Below are positions 51,528 through 61,694 of a stretch of DNA of 64,000 nucleotides, piece by piece. Within the stretch, counting starts at the first letter, position 1. The number at the start of each line of letters is the position of its first letter. Source of the DNA: Lachnoclostridium sp. An196 (lineage in GTDB: Bacteria; Bacillota; Clostridia; Lachnospirales; Lachnospiraceae); NCBI RefSeq assembly GCF_002160135.1, contig NZ_NFJZ01000012.1:1-64000 (forward strand). Direction: 5' to 3'. A model generated the notes under the pieces. That model was given only the letters and a program-made list of their open reading frames with translations, was not told where the DNA came from and did no database searches. The position numbers and the translations under genes were made by a program.

Positions 51528-54278
51528 ATGAAAAAGAAAACGAAAATTATTATTTCGCTGATTTTGATTTTGGTTATATTGGCAGGAGTATTGTGGGGAA
51601 GAACCTATCAGCCTCCTTCCGCTACTTATGATATGACCAGGGCTCAGAATGAAGAGACAGCGGATGGAGAAACTGACCGGGAAGAAGAGAGAAAAGCAAT
51701 TTTGGACAGCATTGGATCGGGTACAGATGCAATAGGGATTATAAATCCTAACGTGACTTGTTTTACAGAGTTGGACTCAGAAACAATCTGTGATGCGGTT
51801 GAAACGGTACAGCTTATGGACGATGGATATGAAATCGTTCTCCAGGAGGAAGCGGCTCCATACTTTGAAAATCTGGGAAGCGGCGATATTTTTTTCTTGG
51901 ATGGAGGGGCGGATTCCCCTTTCGGGGAACCTTATTTTGGCAAGATTGTATCTGTGGATCAGGGGAATGAGATTGTTATTTATGCCGAAAATCCTGCGAT
52001 GGATGAGGTCTTTGACGATTTTCAGCTGGAAATAGAAGAATATCTTCTGGAAGAGAATATCCGGGAGATTCGAGCATTCGACGGTGTGAGCGTAGAAGTG
52101 GGGGCATCTTTGGACGATGTGGATCTGAACGAAGATTATCTGGACCCGGAAGGATTTCTTGTGACCTCAGAAACAGACGACACAGCTGCGGCTTCCGCTA
52201 TGGCATACAGGCAAACGGCAGCCAGTGACAGCGGAAATTCCTTTGTGTCTGAAGAAGCATCTTTTTTATTAAATATTGATTTTGATCTTGGAAAATATAT
52301 CAACGATATGGAAGGATATGAAAGGATAAGGGAGAATGAAGATGAAGAGACGAATCTGGCGATTAAAGGGGAAGTCGGCTTAGACAGGGTGCAGGTGAGG
52401 GCAAATGCGGATTTCGGCGTTTCCTACGATAATTTTATAAAAGAATTATCGGCAGGGGCGAGGGCTGATTATGTGACGAATGTGGCAGTCGGATGGAAAG
52501 CGGAGACCGATTTTGATAAGTTGGATGCGAAGGAAGCAAGGAAAATAGAGTTTGGAGATGCTGTTAAAATATCGGGTCTGGATAATAAACTTTTTCCGCT
52601 GGTGTACATAGATATCCTTACAGGAACGACCATACAGCTTGTCGCGTCGGGAGGAAATGACAACAGCACTTATAAAGCGCTGACCAATATTCCAGTGGCA
52701 GGCGGAATTATGGTGTATTCAGATATTAGTGGGAATATTTCATTGAAAACAGAACTGTTTTTCAAATACAGAGATGAGATTGATATGGGGGATTTTGTGT
52801 TTGTCAGGGACGGACAGTTAGTTATGCAGACAGAAGATACAGGGAAGACAGAAGAGAAAGATCCTGAATATGACTGGGGATTTCTTGCTGAAGTACAAGG
52901 AGATGTGGATGTAAATTTCTTAGGAGTTTCGGCGCTGATCTTTGTGGCCAATATCAATGTTGCGGATATTGCTCTGGCAAAAGTAGGGGCGGAGGCGGAA
53001 GGAGAATTGTCTCTGGAAATAGGAAAAGGAGGAGCCGATGCAGAGGCAGACGGATATTTGCGAATCTATCTGAAAATCTTAGATATCCGCATGAAGTTGA
53101 AAGCATCTTTAAAGCTCTTATACTTTACTTTTAGCCCTGAATTTTCACTGTCGTATACTTTGTGGGACGGCACGCTGTATGAATTGGGAGAGAAAAATTC
53201 GACGTATTTTGACGTGGGAAATATGAATGCGGGGCAATTGGCGGCGTATGACAAGCAGTATGTTTATTATAAAGACCAGAATGGGTGTCTGATCAGAACA
53301 GAAAAAAATGGAACAGGAAAATATACGGTTTCTGAAGATGAATTTTATATGATTTGCGGAATTGATCAGTCCTATATCTATCAACTGCGCTGTACAGAGG
53401 AACAAGGAATATATGATGTATATAGAGTGGCAAAAGACGGCGCCGGGAGCCGTTTGATTATAAGCAATGTGTCTTGGGTGCTGTACAATGATTCAGAAAC
53501 CCTCTTTTATGTTCCGGGAGATAATAGAAAACAAATCAGGAAACTAGACCGTCAAAGCCTGAATGAACAAAAATTTGCGGATTTTTCGGAGAATGTGGAA
53601 TTGATGGAATATCAGTCCGATAAAGATACTTACCTGGTGACCGGAAGCAAATCTGGCATTGCAGCGTTTTTGGGCAGAGGGAGTGAATACTATTCTGTGA
53701 CACAAGATGGAACGGTTACGGAGCTCGGAGGGAATCTGGAAATTCAGGACATGAATCTGAGGAAAGAGGGCGAGTACACATATCGGAACGAGCCTGTTTC
53801 CAGTGGATATTTGAGAAACAGTTCCGCGAGCTATTATGTGATGATTGAGGGTGGAGAGGCAATCAAGACGGACTGCTTGACCGGCTGGATGCCTACCAGA
53901 AAAGGAATGTTTACGACGCTGAAAAATGATCAGGAGGGAAGCAGTTATCCGTATAAAATTGTATGTTATACAAATCAGACGGAGCCATCCTATATTGTGG
54001 AAACGGAATCTGATCAAGCGTTTTTTACTTTGGTGCAGGATGAAAGAGGATATTGGTACTATTTCGATCAAAATGATTCGGAGCTTTTTCTTTACCGGCT
54101 GGACGAAAATTTTTCCAATAAGACTTTGCTGAAAAGTTTTCCGCGCTCGGAGGTTAATTATAATTTGACCGACTGCGCTACTGTCATTATAGATAATATT
54201 ATCTACTTTTATACGATCCCGGATGGAGAGAGCTCATCGATGATTTACAGATACTCGATTTATCAGGAGGCGGTATGA
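51528..54278 (+). CDS. Large membrane-anchored extracytoplasmic protein
   Basis: The 916-residue product has an N-terminal anchor (IIISLILILVILAGVLWG) and no zinc ribbon. Residues ~30-210 are acidic; the middle (~230-560) is beta-rich (FDLGKYINDMEGYERI, SLEIGKGGADAEADGYLRIY). The last ~340 residues have repeated Tyr-rich strands (YDKQYVYYKDQNGCLIRTEK, YICGI-type) resembling DUF5050/beta-propeller domains. It overlaps the next gene by four bases. Confidence 0.7.
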   Translation: MKKKTKIIISLILILVILAGVLWGRTYQPPSATYDMTRAQNEETADGETDREEERKAILDSIGSGTDAIGIINPNVTCFTELDSETICDAVETVQLMDDGYEIVLQEEAAPYFENLGSGDIFFLDGGADSPFGEPYFGKIVSVDQGNEIVIYAENPAMDEVFDDFQLEIEEYLLEENIREIRAFDGVSVEVGASLDDVDLNEDYLDPEGFLVTSETDDTAAASAMAYRQTAASDSGNSFVSEEASFLLNIDFDLGKYINDMEGYERIRENEDEETNLAIKGEVGLDRVQVRANADFGVSYDNFIKELSAGARADYVTNVAVGWKAETDFDKLDAKEARKIEFGDAVKISGLDNKLFPLVYIDILTGTTIQLVASGGNDNSTYKALTNIPVAGGIMVYSDISGNISLKTELFFKYRDEIDMGDFVFVRDGQLVMQTEDTGKTEEKDPEYDWGFLAEVQGDVDVNFLGVSALIFVANINVADIALAKVGAEAEGELSLEIGKGGADAEADGYLRIYLKILDIRMKLKASLKLLYFTFSPEFSLSYTLWDGTLYELGEKNSTYFDVGNMNAGQLAAYDKQYVYYKDQNGCLIRTEKNGTGKYTVSEDEFYMICGIDQSYIYQLRCTEEQGIYDVYRVAKDGAGSRLIISNVSWVLYNDSETLFYVPGDNRKQIRKLDRQSLNEQKFADFSENVELMEYQSDKDTYLVTGSKSGIAAFLGRGSEYYSVTQDGTVTELGGNLEIQDMNLRKEGEYTYRNEPVSSGYLRNSSASYYVMIEGGEAIKTDCLTGWMPTRKGMFTTLKNDQEGSSYPYKIVCYTNQTEPSYIVETESDQAFFTLVQDERGYWYYFDQNDSELFLYRLDENFSNKTLLKSFPRSEVNYNLTDCATVIIDNIIYFYTIPDGESSSMIYRYSIYQEAV

Positions 54279-55873
54279 AAAAGTGGATTTGGATATATAT
54301 GTTGGCTGTAAGTCTTATTTCTTATAAAAATGTAAGTTATGCCGTAGAAACAGAGGATGCAGAGTTTGAAGGAAACAGAAAATTATGTGTTGTAATATCC
54401 CAGTCAGATCTGGAAAATTATATTTCCGGAGGCCGGTATTCTCTGGAAATGCTGTTTCGGACCTGTGGATTTGACTGGCTTAATTATCGAATTTATACGT
54501 CGGACAGGGACACTTATGCGGAGATTTCTTATGAATTTGACAGTTTTAATGACTATGTGGACAAGACGGAGCAGCTTTTAGGATATGAACCGCTGATCGT
54601 ATATTTTACTGAGAATGGAATCGTCTATGAAGAAAGTTTTCCATCCGTGGAATTGATGAATTGGCTGTTTCAAGAATTGGCCGAAAAGGAATTGGTGAGC
54701 GAATATTCTGCAGAAGATTTGTTTGTGATTGAAGACAGCAGACTGTATTTATTTGGTGAAGATCATGTTTCATTTGAGAATATGGATCTGAGACAGGAAG
54801 AGCTCCCTTCGATTGTAGAACAATTAAGTATCCGCACAAGGAAAGCGGCGGACGGAAAAGTGGAGAGATCTATCAATTTTTCTATGGCAGAGGAAGTGTG
54901 GGAAACGAGGGGAAAACAGTATTTTGAAAAAAATGAAGAGTATGCAGGGCTTCTTCTGGCCGTAAATACGCAGAACGGACAGACAGATATTTCCTGTGAA
55001 ATGTCCGCATATTCATACAGGGAAATCGCAAATCAGACATTTGTCCTGTTGGGTGTCCCCGATGTGTTAAAACAGGAGCAAGAATGGGATGGATCGGGGC
55101 TGCAGACGCACATCAGGGAGATCATTGATTTTCAGAAACTAATGTCGGAAGACTGTGTGGCGGAGATTGTCTACGAACTGTCGGACAGGGAAGGGGAGAT
55201 TACGGTTTTATCTGAAGCGGGAGAAGTGGAAGAGGACCGAATATCGTATCAAAATATGGAACCGGCATGGATAGAGTACAGTTATCCGGATTTGCCCCAA
55301 TTTCAGGAAGTATCAATTCACACAAGGGTAGGCGGCCTGCTTGGAAGAAAAGAACGTGTCATTGTCTTTAAAATAAAGAAAAATCTGGCTGAGAATTTTC
55401 ATGAAGACATAAAAAGCATATTGGAAGAGCGTATGATACGCGGAACAGTGCTGAATATATATGATGAGGGAGAAGAGCGTAATTATGAGGTATGCTTTTC
55501 TTCTTATATGGACAGTCAGATTCTTGAATTTACAGAGCAGATTTTGGGAGCGGTCGGAACCCTGCAAATTGAAAATAATGGATATTTTTTTGATGAGAGC
55601 ACAATTCAGGAGAGTATAAGGGCGGCGGATTTTCTGAATGGTTATCAAAAGCCGGAAAATTTCAGGATAAGTTATGAACTTCCTGCGGGAAGCATTATAC
55701 AGGGTGGAAAGGAAAGCTTAGAAACGGATCTTTATGAGAACGGCAGAATAGATATCCGCTACCGTTATTTTGATTGGAAAATCTGGGCGGGAGCATACGG
55801 AATTATTTTTGTAACTTTCTTTTATATAAAAATTGTTTTTGGAAAATATGGGAAGGGGAATAGGAAACGCTGA
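54275..55873 (+). CDS. Secreted type I membrane protein, last gene of the island operon
   Basis: The 532-residue product has a signal peptide (WIWIYMLAVSLISYKNVSYA), a mostly beta-rich ectodomain, and a C-terminal membrane helix (WAGAYGIIFVTFFYIKIVFG) with a short basic tail. Its ATG overlaps the preceding stop. No family is recognised. Its stop lies directly next to the stop of the convergent gene. Confidence 0.68.
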   Translation: MKKWIWIYMLAVSLISYKNVSYAVETEDAEFEGNRKLCVVISQSDLENYISGGRYSLEMLFRTCGFDWLNYRIYTSDRDTYAEISYEFDSFNDYVDKTEQLLGYEPLIVYFTENGIVYEESFPSVELMNWLFQELAEKELVSEYSAEDLFVIEDSRLYLFGEDHVSFENMDLRQEELPSIVEQLSIRTRKAADGKVERSINFSMAEEVWETRGKQYFEKNEEYAGLLLAVNTQNGQTDISCEMSAYSYREIANQTFVLLGVPDVLKQEQEWDGSGLQTHIREIIDFQKLMSEDCVAEIVYELSDREGEITVLSEAGEVEEDRISYQNMEPAWIEYSYPDLPQFQEVSIHTRVGGLLGRKERVIVFKIKKNLAENFHEDIKSILEERMIRGTVLNIYDEGEERNYEVCFSSYMDSQILEFTEQILGAVGTLQIENNGYFFDESTIQESIRAADFLNGYQKPENFRISYELPAGSIIQGGKESLETDLYENGRIDIRYRYFDWKIWAGAYGIIFVTFFYIKIVFGKYGKGNRKR

Positions 55874-58237
55874 TCAAAAGTCCGGGAGATGCATGATCTC
55901 CCGGCACAATTCATAGGTTTCCCCGCTCAGATAATGGACCAGCAGCGCGTCGTCCGTCAGAAACGCGGCGTACGGCAGGACCGAAACTCCGGCAGCCACT
56001 GGGGAGAAGTCCCGTTCCAGCCGCCAGAAACCGTTTTCCGGCTCAAACATATCCTGTACAATCAGGGAGAGTTCCGAGCCGTTCTGATCCATGTAAGCGA
56101 TTCTGCGTCCCCGGACGGCGTTTACATTCCAGAACATCTCTGATTTCCGGCCGGTCTTCCGGTCAAAATACCAGTCCATCTTTGCCTCCGGTCCGGCGCT
56201 GATTTGCAGATGCACCAGATTTCCGGGCAGCTCTTCCAGATAAACATTGCCTGAAAGGTCTGCTTTCTCTTCCAGGACACCGCCCTGGAGGCTGAATATC
56301 CGGTAGGAATACGTATGGGTTTCTTCGTTATAACTGAGAGAAAACACATCGGAATTCTCCGGTTTCCCGGTGCCCGCATCTGCGGGGAGTTCTGCGGCGG
56401 CATCCGCATATTTCCCGATGATCCAGTCCCGGATCAGGGCCTGGTCTTCAAGGGCCTGCTCTTCCAGTTCCTGGGAAAATTCCTCTTCACTGTACACCGC
56501 TTCCCACACGAGCTGCTTCTCTTGCGCTTTCCCATTCCGATATTCCCACGCGAAAAATTCGTATTTGACAGTTTTGCCGAGCCGGTCTGTATGCTGGACG
56601 ATTTCCCCGGTTCTGCGCAGGGACCCCGGAAACCATTGGTAGAGATCCCATGATCTGTAACTGGCGCCCCCATAAATCCAGCACTGAATCGCATTTTGTT
56701 CCGCGTCGGCTGAAATGCCTCTGGAGTCGATCCCGATCACCGCGAAAGTTTTCAGACGTTCCTGCCAGACAAGGGTCGTAAATACTTCATTTTGGGCGAG
56801 GGTATGATGGTTGATGCGCAGATCCGGGATGTCGTCGAAATTAAAATCTGCAGTATTTATATAAACTTCGCTTATGGGATTGTAGAAATTAAGGTACATT
56901 TTTGCGGCCGGCTCTGCCTCTTTCTCGTCGGAGAATACTTCCATGAGATAAAACCACGCAGGGATATCCATGTTTTCGGAGTTTCTCCCGCATAGAGTGA
57001 AACGAATCAGGGGATGCGGCCATTCCGGGGTGGACCATTCCCGGTATTCCACCACCGGTTCGTAACCGTTTTCCATAAGCTGGACGTTCAGTTCTTCCAG
57101 TGTGTACCGGCTGGAGTTGTCCGGCGGCGTATCCGAAAGAGGCAGGGCATAGGGCGTCAGCAGAAACTGTCCGGCATCCGGGTCCCACAAATGTGCACGC
57201 AGTTCCAGCGGCTGACAGTGTGGATTCTGCCCTTCTTTTTCCACCAGATCCGTATAACCGTCGTCGTTCCGGTCCTGAAGAGAAATCCGGTAATCGTCCA
57301 GTTCAATGGTCTGTAGAATGGTACGGTCTGCGGACGTCAGTTTCATCTGATAAAAATGAATGGAGTCGGCCGGAGCGGCCGTGACGGTTCCGGTAACGGT
57401 TTGTCCGCCGAAAGGAATGTCCGTGTAAGTCCAGTCCAGGATCTCATCGCGGGTGCTGCGCCGCGTGCACCCGTGTTCTTCCAGTTCATCCGTTTTGATA
57501 TCCTGATAGAGGAAACAGGTTCGGTGAAGAAGATCCCTTCGAACGTCCTTTACTGTGTCGCAGGTTTCCCGCATGATGCGGTTCCACAGATCCTGCTGTG
57601 AAACCTGCGGGGTACCGGACGGCGGACAGCTGGAGACAAGGCGGGCGAGGTACGCCTGCTGTCCCTGACGGTACAGGAGAACCTGATCTCCGCCGTCGGA
57701 AAACGGAATCCTTTCATCGTTGCTTTCTTCTGCAAAACAGAGCAGAATAATGCGGCTGCTGCTCCGGCGGCCGGTGTAGTAATCACAGAAATAATCGTTC
57801 TTTCCTTCTTCTGTAATCAAATCGGCGGCCCACTCACAGGTTGCCTCGGGGGAGGAGGCGACGGTTTCCGGGACAGTATAAGCGGAAATCTCCAGAACGT
57901 CCTCAGAAAAAGATATGGAGACCGTCCAGTCTGCAGAGCGGACGGTTTCCAGAAGTGCGGCTGATCCGGTCCATCCGGTATCTGAGGAGGTATTGTCGGT
58001 ATCTGTGTCAACAGAGGTGTTTTCCGGTACATGGCCTGTGTGGTTTTCAGAATGATAGGTTTCCAGTGCCTGCCGGACGGCCAGGACGAAAGGATCCTGC
58101 CTGATTTGGGATAAAAGCTGGTTTGTCCCGCCGGTGGGTCGGAGGTGAGTATTCCCAATATTATTATGGGAAATAAACGCTGCACCGAAGAGTCCCAGGA
58201 TCGCGGCGGCTGCCGGAAACAAATGTTTTATTTTCAT
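55874..58237 (-). CDS. Large secreted/membrane-anchored protein of unknown function
   Basis: The 787-residue product has an N-terminal hydrophobic segment (HLFPAAAAILGLFGAAFISH), a Ser/Thr/Asp-rich linker and a long mixed alpha/beta part with no recognised family. The core shows DYRISLQDRNDDGYTDLVEK and STPEWPHPLIRFTLCGRNSE; the first resembles a Ca-binding DxNDDGxxD loop. GC is higher than in the island. It starts two bases after the lipoprotein gene on the same strand. Confidence 0.65.
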   Translation of the reverse strand: MKIKHLFPAAAAILGLFGAAFISHNNIGNTHLRPTGGTNQLLSQIRQDPFVLAVRQALETYHSENHTGHVPENTSVDTDTDNTSSDTGWTGSAALLETVRSADWTVSISFSEDVLEISAYTVPETVASSPEATCEWAADLITEEGKNDYFCDYYTGRRSSSRIILLCFAEESNDERIPFSDGGDQVLLYRQGQQAYLARLVSSCPPSGTPQVSQQDLWNRIMRETCDTVKDVRRDLLHRTCFLYQDIKTDELEEHGCTRRSTRDEILDWTYTDIPFGGQTVTGTVTAAPADSIHFYQMKLTSADRTILQTIELDDYRISLQDRNDDGYTDLVEKEGQNPHCQPLELRAHLWDPDAGQFLLTPYALPLSDTPPDNSSRYTLEELNVQLMENGYEPVVEYREWSTPEWPHPLIRFTLCGRNSENMDIPAWFYLMEVFSDEKEAEPAAKMYLNFYNPISEVYINTADFNFDDIPDLRINHHTLAQNEVFTTLVWQERLKTFAVIGIDSRGISADAEQNAIQCWIYGGASYRSWDLYQWFPGSLRRTGEIVQHTDRLGKTVKYEFFAWEYRNGKAQEKQLVWEAVYSEEEFSQELEEQALEDQALIRDWIIGKYADAAAELPADAGTGKPENSDVFSLSYNEETHTYSYRIFSLQGGVLEEKADLSGNVYLEELPGNLVHLQISAGPEAKMDWYFDRKTGRKSEMFWNVNAVRGRRIAYMDQNGSELSLIVQDMFEPENGFWRLERDFSPVAAGVSVLPYAAFLTDDALLVHYLSGETYELCREIMHLPDF

Positions 58238-58239
58238 AT

Positions 58240-59655
58240 CTATAAAATATCTGCCGGAGTCAGTTCCGCGGCATAACCGAAGGCTTCTCCCAGCGCTGCC
58301 GCAGAATCCGGTTCCGTGCCGCTGAAATCGGAGCGGATCACTGCCAGATAAGCGCCTTCAAATGGAGCAAAACCATAGTAGATATTGGCGCCTCCTCCGC
58401 TGAGCCAGTATCCGTCTACAGGACCGAAGGGGGTAGACACATTCTGGCTGTCCTGCCCGGACTGTACCTCTACGCCCAGCATTTCCAGGATACTGGTGTA
58501 CATAGATGAAATAGAGTCTGTATAAACGGACAGATTTGCCGCAGGTATCATGGCATAAGTGATTGTATCAAGGCCGGCATCATCCATGAAAGTAACGGTT
58601 TCTGCAGCGATTTCCGAAACTGTCATATTTTCCGGAGGAGCGATCCGGACAGCGTTCCCTGTGCTCTGGATGGCATAAGTTCCATCGCCCAGATCGGGGT
58701 CCAGCTCTGCCAGGGCTTCCTGGAAGGCGATGGCTTCATAGGCTTCTTCCGGTACTACAGGCAGTTCTTCCTGTTCAAAGGTAAGATTGGAGATAGTAAG
58801 CTGGTAGACCGGCACGTGAATACTCAGATTATCTATTTGAGCGTCTTCGATGGCGAGTCCCATCAACTCTTCCATCCAATCGGAATTCTGGCTGAAGAAC
58901 TCATCCATTCCCTCGATGGTACATTCCATCTGCACAGGCAAAAAGGTTTCCTGGTCTATGTACATTACAGTAGAGCCTTTGATACTGTCCAGGGATTCGG
59001 TGCTAAAGGAGCTGCCGAACTGCGGCAGTATAGATTCCATTGCAGTGAGAAAGGCTTCGCTGTCCGCCTGGGAAGAACTGTCCACATGCAGCACATAGAC
59101 GTCTCTGCCGTTCAGGGAGGCGCTTTCTTCATCCAGCGTGATTCCTTCTGTGGATTCTTCGGACTCGGAGGTCTCAGCAGCCTCGGTAATCAGCCGGAAC
59201 AAGCTGTCGATGACAGAAGAATCTATATCGGTTTTGCTCCACTGGCCGGAAGTGCCGCTGTGGCTGTAGATGGCAAAATTATCGTCTTCCTGGGCAGTGT
59301 ATATCTGCGTCTGGTCGCTGACAGATTCATTCTGAGTCTCGCCCCCGATATCCGCCTGTATATCCGTCTGGGTGCTGACATCGTAGTACAGTCCCAAAGG
59401 CTCGTAACTGCAAAGAATACGGCCTCCCATGTCCATATTCATATCGATGGCCATGGGGATCTCCATCATATCTACAGAGTAGGTCATGCCCAGGACAAGA
59501 TCCATATCACCGCCGAAAAATGTGCGTCCCTCCATCGCTTTGCCCATGTTTTCCATCAGTTTCTCTTCCGTCATTTTTCCGCAGCCGGTGCACGCAAAGC
59601 AGACGGCTGCCGCCAGTATGGCGGGCATCATCAGTTTTTTCTCATAACTTTTCAT
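58240..59655 (-). CDS. Lipoprotein, DUF6612-like
   Basis: The 471-residue product has a signal peptide ending in CFACTGC (lipobox). The body (DMDLVLGMTYSVDMMEIPMA, IYTAQEDDNFAIYSHSGTSG, VMYIDQETFLPVQMECTIEG) resembles LolA/DUF6612-type beta-sheet lipoproteins. It forms an operon with the next gene on this strand; AGGGGAA precedes the ATG. The role is unknown. Confidence 0.7.
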   Translation of the reverse strand: MKSYEKKLMMPAILAAAVCFACTGCGKMTEEKLMENMGKAMEGRTFFGGDMDLVLGMTYSVDMMEIPMAIDMNMDMGGRILCSYEPLGLYYDVSTQTDIQADIGGETQNESVSDQTQIYTAQEDDNFAIYSHSGTSGQWSKTDIDSSVIDSLFRLITEAAETSESEESTEGITLDEESASLNGRDVYVLHVDSSSQADSEAFLTAMESILPQFGSSFSTESLDSIKGSTVMYIDQETFLPVQMECTIEGMDEFFSQNSDWMEELMGLAIEDAQIDNLSIHVPVYQLTISNLTFEQEELPVVPEEAYEAIAFQEALAELDPDLGDGTYAIQSTGNAVRIAPPENMTVSEIAAETVTFMDDAGLDTITYAMIPAANLSVYTDSISSMYTSILEMLGVEVQSGQDSQNVSTPFGPVDGYWLSGGGANIYYGFAPFEGAYLAVIRSDFSGTEPDSAAALGEAFGYAAELTPADIL

Positions 59656-59738
59656 AAGTATTCCCCTTTCCCGGACAGAATATCTGTCAGTATATAATTA
59701 TTTTATCACGACTTATAAAGCTGTACCATAACCATGTA

Positions 59739-59839
59739 TGTAAAGAATATGTAAAATCTAAATGAAATAAATGTAATATGTAAAAAACACGTAAAAAACA
59801 GGTGAACTTTAATTGACAGGCGTGTAAAGGAAATGTTAA
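59739..59839 (+). promoter_or_regulatory. Pho-box-like array of 11-bp-spaced TGTAAA elements
   Basis: TGTAA(A/T)-like hexamers start at 59739, 59750, 59772 and again at 59779, 59790 (CGTAAA), 59801 (GGTGAA), 59823 and 59834 (TGTTAA), spaced 11 or 22 bp apart within each set. TTGACA at 59813 lies within. Direct repeats at 11-bp pitch are the hallmark of PhoB/PhoP binding. The downstream gene is a phosphate transporter. No other gene is seen in the 290 bp between the divergent genes besides the leader ORF. Confidence 0.65.
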
Positions 59840-59884
59840 ACTTTTTAAAGAACAGGCTTTTTATGTAGAGAACAGGAGATACAC

Positions 59885-59962
59885 ATGAAGAGCCTTTTTG
59901 CGCGGGAAAAAATATCCGCATTTTACGAAGGGATGGAGGACCTGAAAAATGAGTATTTTTAA
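59885..59962 (+). CDS. 25-residue leader ORF overlapping the transporter start
   Basis: ATG 59885 has a strong ribosome site (ACAGGAG). The frame reads 25 codons (MKSLFAREKISAFYEG...) and stops 14 bases inside the transporter gene, covering that gene's own ribosome site and start. Translation coupling or a regulatory peptide is likely. Confidence 0.45.
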   Translation: MKSLFAREKISAFYEGMEDLKNEYF

Positions 59963-61694
59963 TTTCCTGACATTATTCGGGGGCCTGGCGCTGTTCCTGT
60001 ATGGAATGGAACTGATGGGTGCCGGCCTGGAACGCGCGTCAGGAGGAAAACTGGAAAAGATACTGGAAAATCTGACTTCGAATATTTTTAAAGCGGTACT
60101 GCTCGGAATGGGAGTCACGGCAGTGATACAAAGTTCATCTGCCACAACGGTCATGGTGGTCGGTTTTGTAAACAGTGGAATCATGCCGTTGTCCAGAGCA
60201 GTCGGCATCATTATGGGGGCTAATATAGGAACGACTGTAACTGCCTGGATACTGTCGCTGGCAGGGATCGAAAGCAGCAACATGTTTATCCAGCTGCTTA
60301 ATCCCAATTCGTTTTCCCCGATTCTGGCAGTAATTGGTATCTGCCTGATTATGTTTTCCAAGAATGAAAAACATAAAGACATTGGAAATATTCTGATCGG
60401 CTTTACGATTCTGATGTTCGGCATGGACACTATGTCCGGCGCGGTGGAGCCCCTGGCAGATGTGCCTGCATTTACCAATATTTTGATCATGTTCTCCAAT
60501 CCGGTGTTAGGTGTGCTGGCCGGCGCTGCTTTAACGGCAATCATTCAAAGTTCCAGCGCGTCCGTGGGTATTCTGCAGGCTCTGTGCATGACGGGATCTG
60601 TGAAATACGGTACTGCTCTGCCGATTATTATGGGACAGAATATCGGCACCTGTATTACGGCGATCCTGTCTTCGATCGGAGCAAACCGGAACGCCAAAAG
60701 AGCGGCCTGCATCCATCTGCTGTTTAATCTGATCGGAACGGTGCTTTTCCTGTCCGTATTTTATACGGTTAATCTTTTCGTGGATTTTGCATTTCTGGAT
60801 CAAAGCGCAACTCCGGCCGGAATTGCAGTTATTCATACGACATTTAATGTGACGGTGACGCTGATACTGCTGCCGTTTAATAAAGTACTTGAGAAACTGG
60901 CGTATGTGATTATCCGGGTAACGGACGAAGAAAAGAATGAGACTCCGAAGCGGCTGGATATTCTGGACGAGCGTTTCCTGGAAATGCCGAATTACGCGCT
61001 GGAGCAGAGCAAGGTGGCATCCGTCACCATGTTCCGTGAAGCCAAAGAGTCTCTGGAGATGGCGGCGTCTCTGGTGGCGGAATACAGCCAGGAGGTGATG
61101 AACAAGGTCAGAAAGAGCGAGGATACGGTAGACGGCTATGAAGATCAGATCTGCAAATATCTTCTGACCATTTCCCGTAAGAACCTGGATGAAAGGGAAA
61201 GCCAGACTTTGTCGGTACTTCTTTATTCTGCAACAGATATTGAGACGATCAGCGATATGGCGTGCAATATCGCTCTGGCATGTAAAAATCTGGCGGCCAA
61301 AGACAGCGAATTTTCGAATAAGGCGAAGAAAGAACTGCAGGTGGAGCAGGACGCTGTGGACAATATGATCGAAGCGACGATCAATATGTTTGAAGAACGC
61401 AGGGCGCAGGATGTATATGCGTATTACCGCGTGGTGAGCGAACTGGCCGCGGAGATGCAGGAACGCCATGTAGAACGTCTGAGACATAACGAGTGTACGG
61501 TGGATATGGGGATTGTCCTGACAGATATTATCAGCAGCTATGAAAGAATTGCCGACAAATGTATCAAGATCGCGGGATACCTGTCTCAGATGGGGAGCAA
61601 AGAACTGGAGATCCATGACCATGAGCATTTGCAGGAAAGATCCGATTATCAGGAACTTTACCGCTCTTTAAGAGAAAGATATGCTCTTCCGTGA
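59949..61694 (+). CDS. Na+/phosphate symporter with PhoU-like C-terminal domain
   Basis: The 581-residue product has the NptA/PNaS family double QSSS signature: AVIQSSSATTVMVVGFVN and AIIQSSSASVGILQ, with GANIGTTVTAW and GQNIGTCITAI, in about nine membrane helices. From ~350 on it has a PhoU-type helical domain (AKESLEMAASLVAEYSQEVM, DIETISDMACNIALACKNL). It imports phosphate with sodium and senses or regulates via PhoU. GGAGG precedes ATG 59949. Confidence 0.95.
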   Translation: MSIFNFLTLFGGLALFLYGMELMGAGLERASGGKLEKILENLTSNIFKAVLLGMGVTAVIQSSSATTVMVVGFVNSGIMPLSRAVGIIMGANIGTTVTAWILSLAGIESSNMFIQLLNPNSFSPILAVIGICLIMFSKNEKHKDIGNILIGFTILMFGMDTMSGAVEPLADVPAFTNILIMFSNPVLGVLAGAALTAIIQSSSASVGILQALCMTGSVKYGTALPIIMGQNIGTCITAILSSIGANRNAKRAACIHLLFNLIGTVLFLSVFYTVNLFVDFAFLDQSATPAGIAVIHTTFNVTVTLILLPFNKVLEKLAYVIIRVTDEEKNETPKRLDILDERFLEMPNYALEQSKVASVTMFREAKESLEMAASLVAEYSQEVMNKVRKSEDTVDGYEDQICKYLLTISRKNLDERESQTLSVLLYSATDIETISDMACNIALACKNLAAKDSEFSNKAKKELQVEQDAVDNMIEATINMFEERRAQDVYAYYRVVSELAAEMQERHVERLRHNECTVDMGIVLTDIISSYERIADKCIKIAGYLSQMGSKELEIHDHEHLQERSDYQELYRSLRERYALP

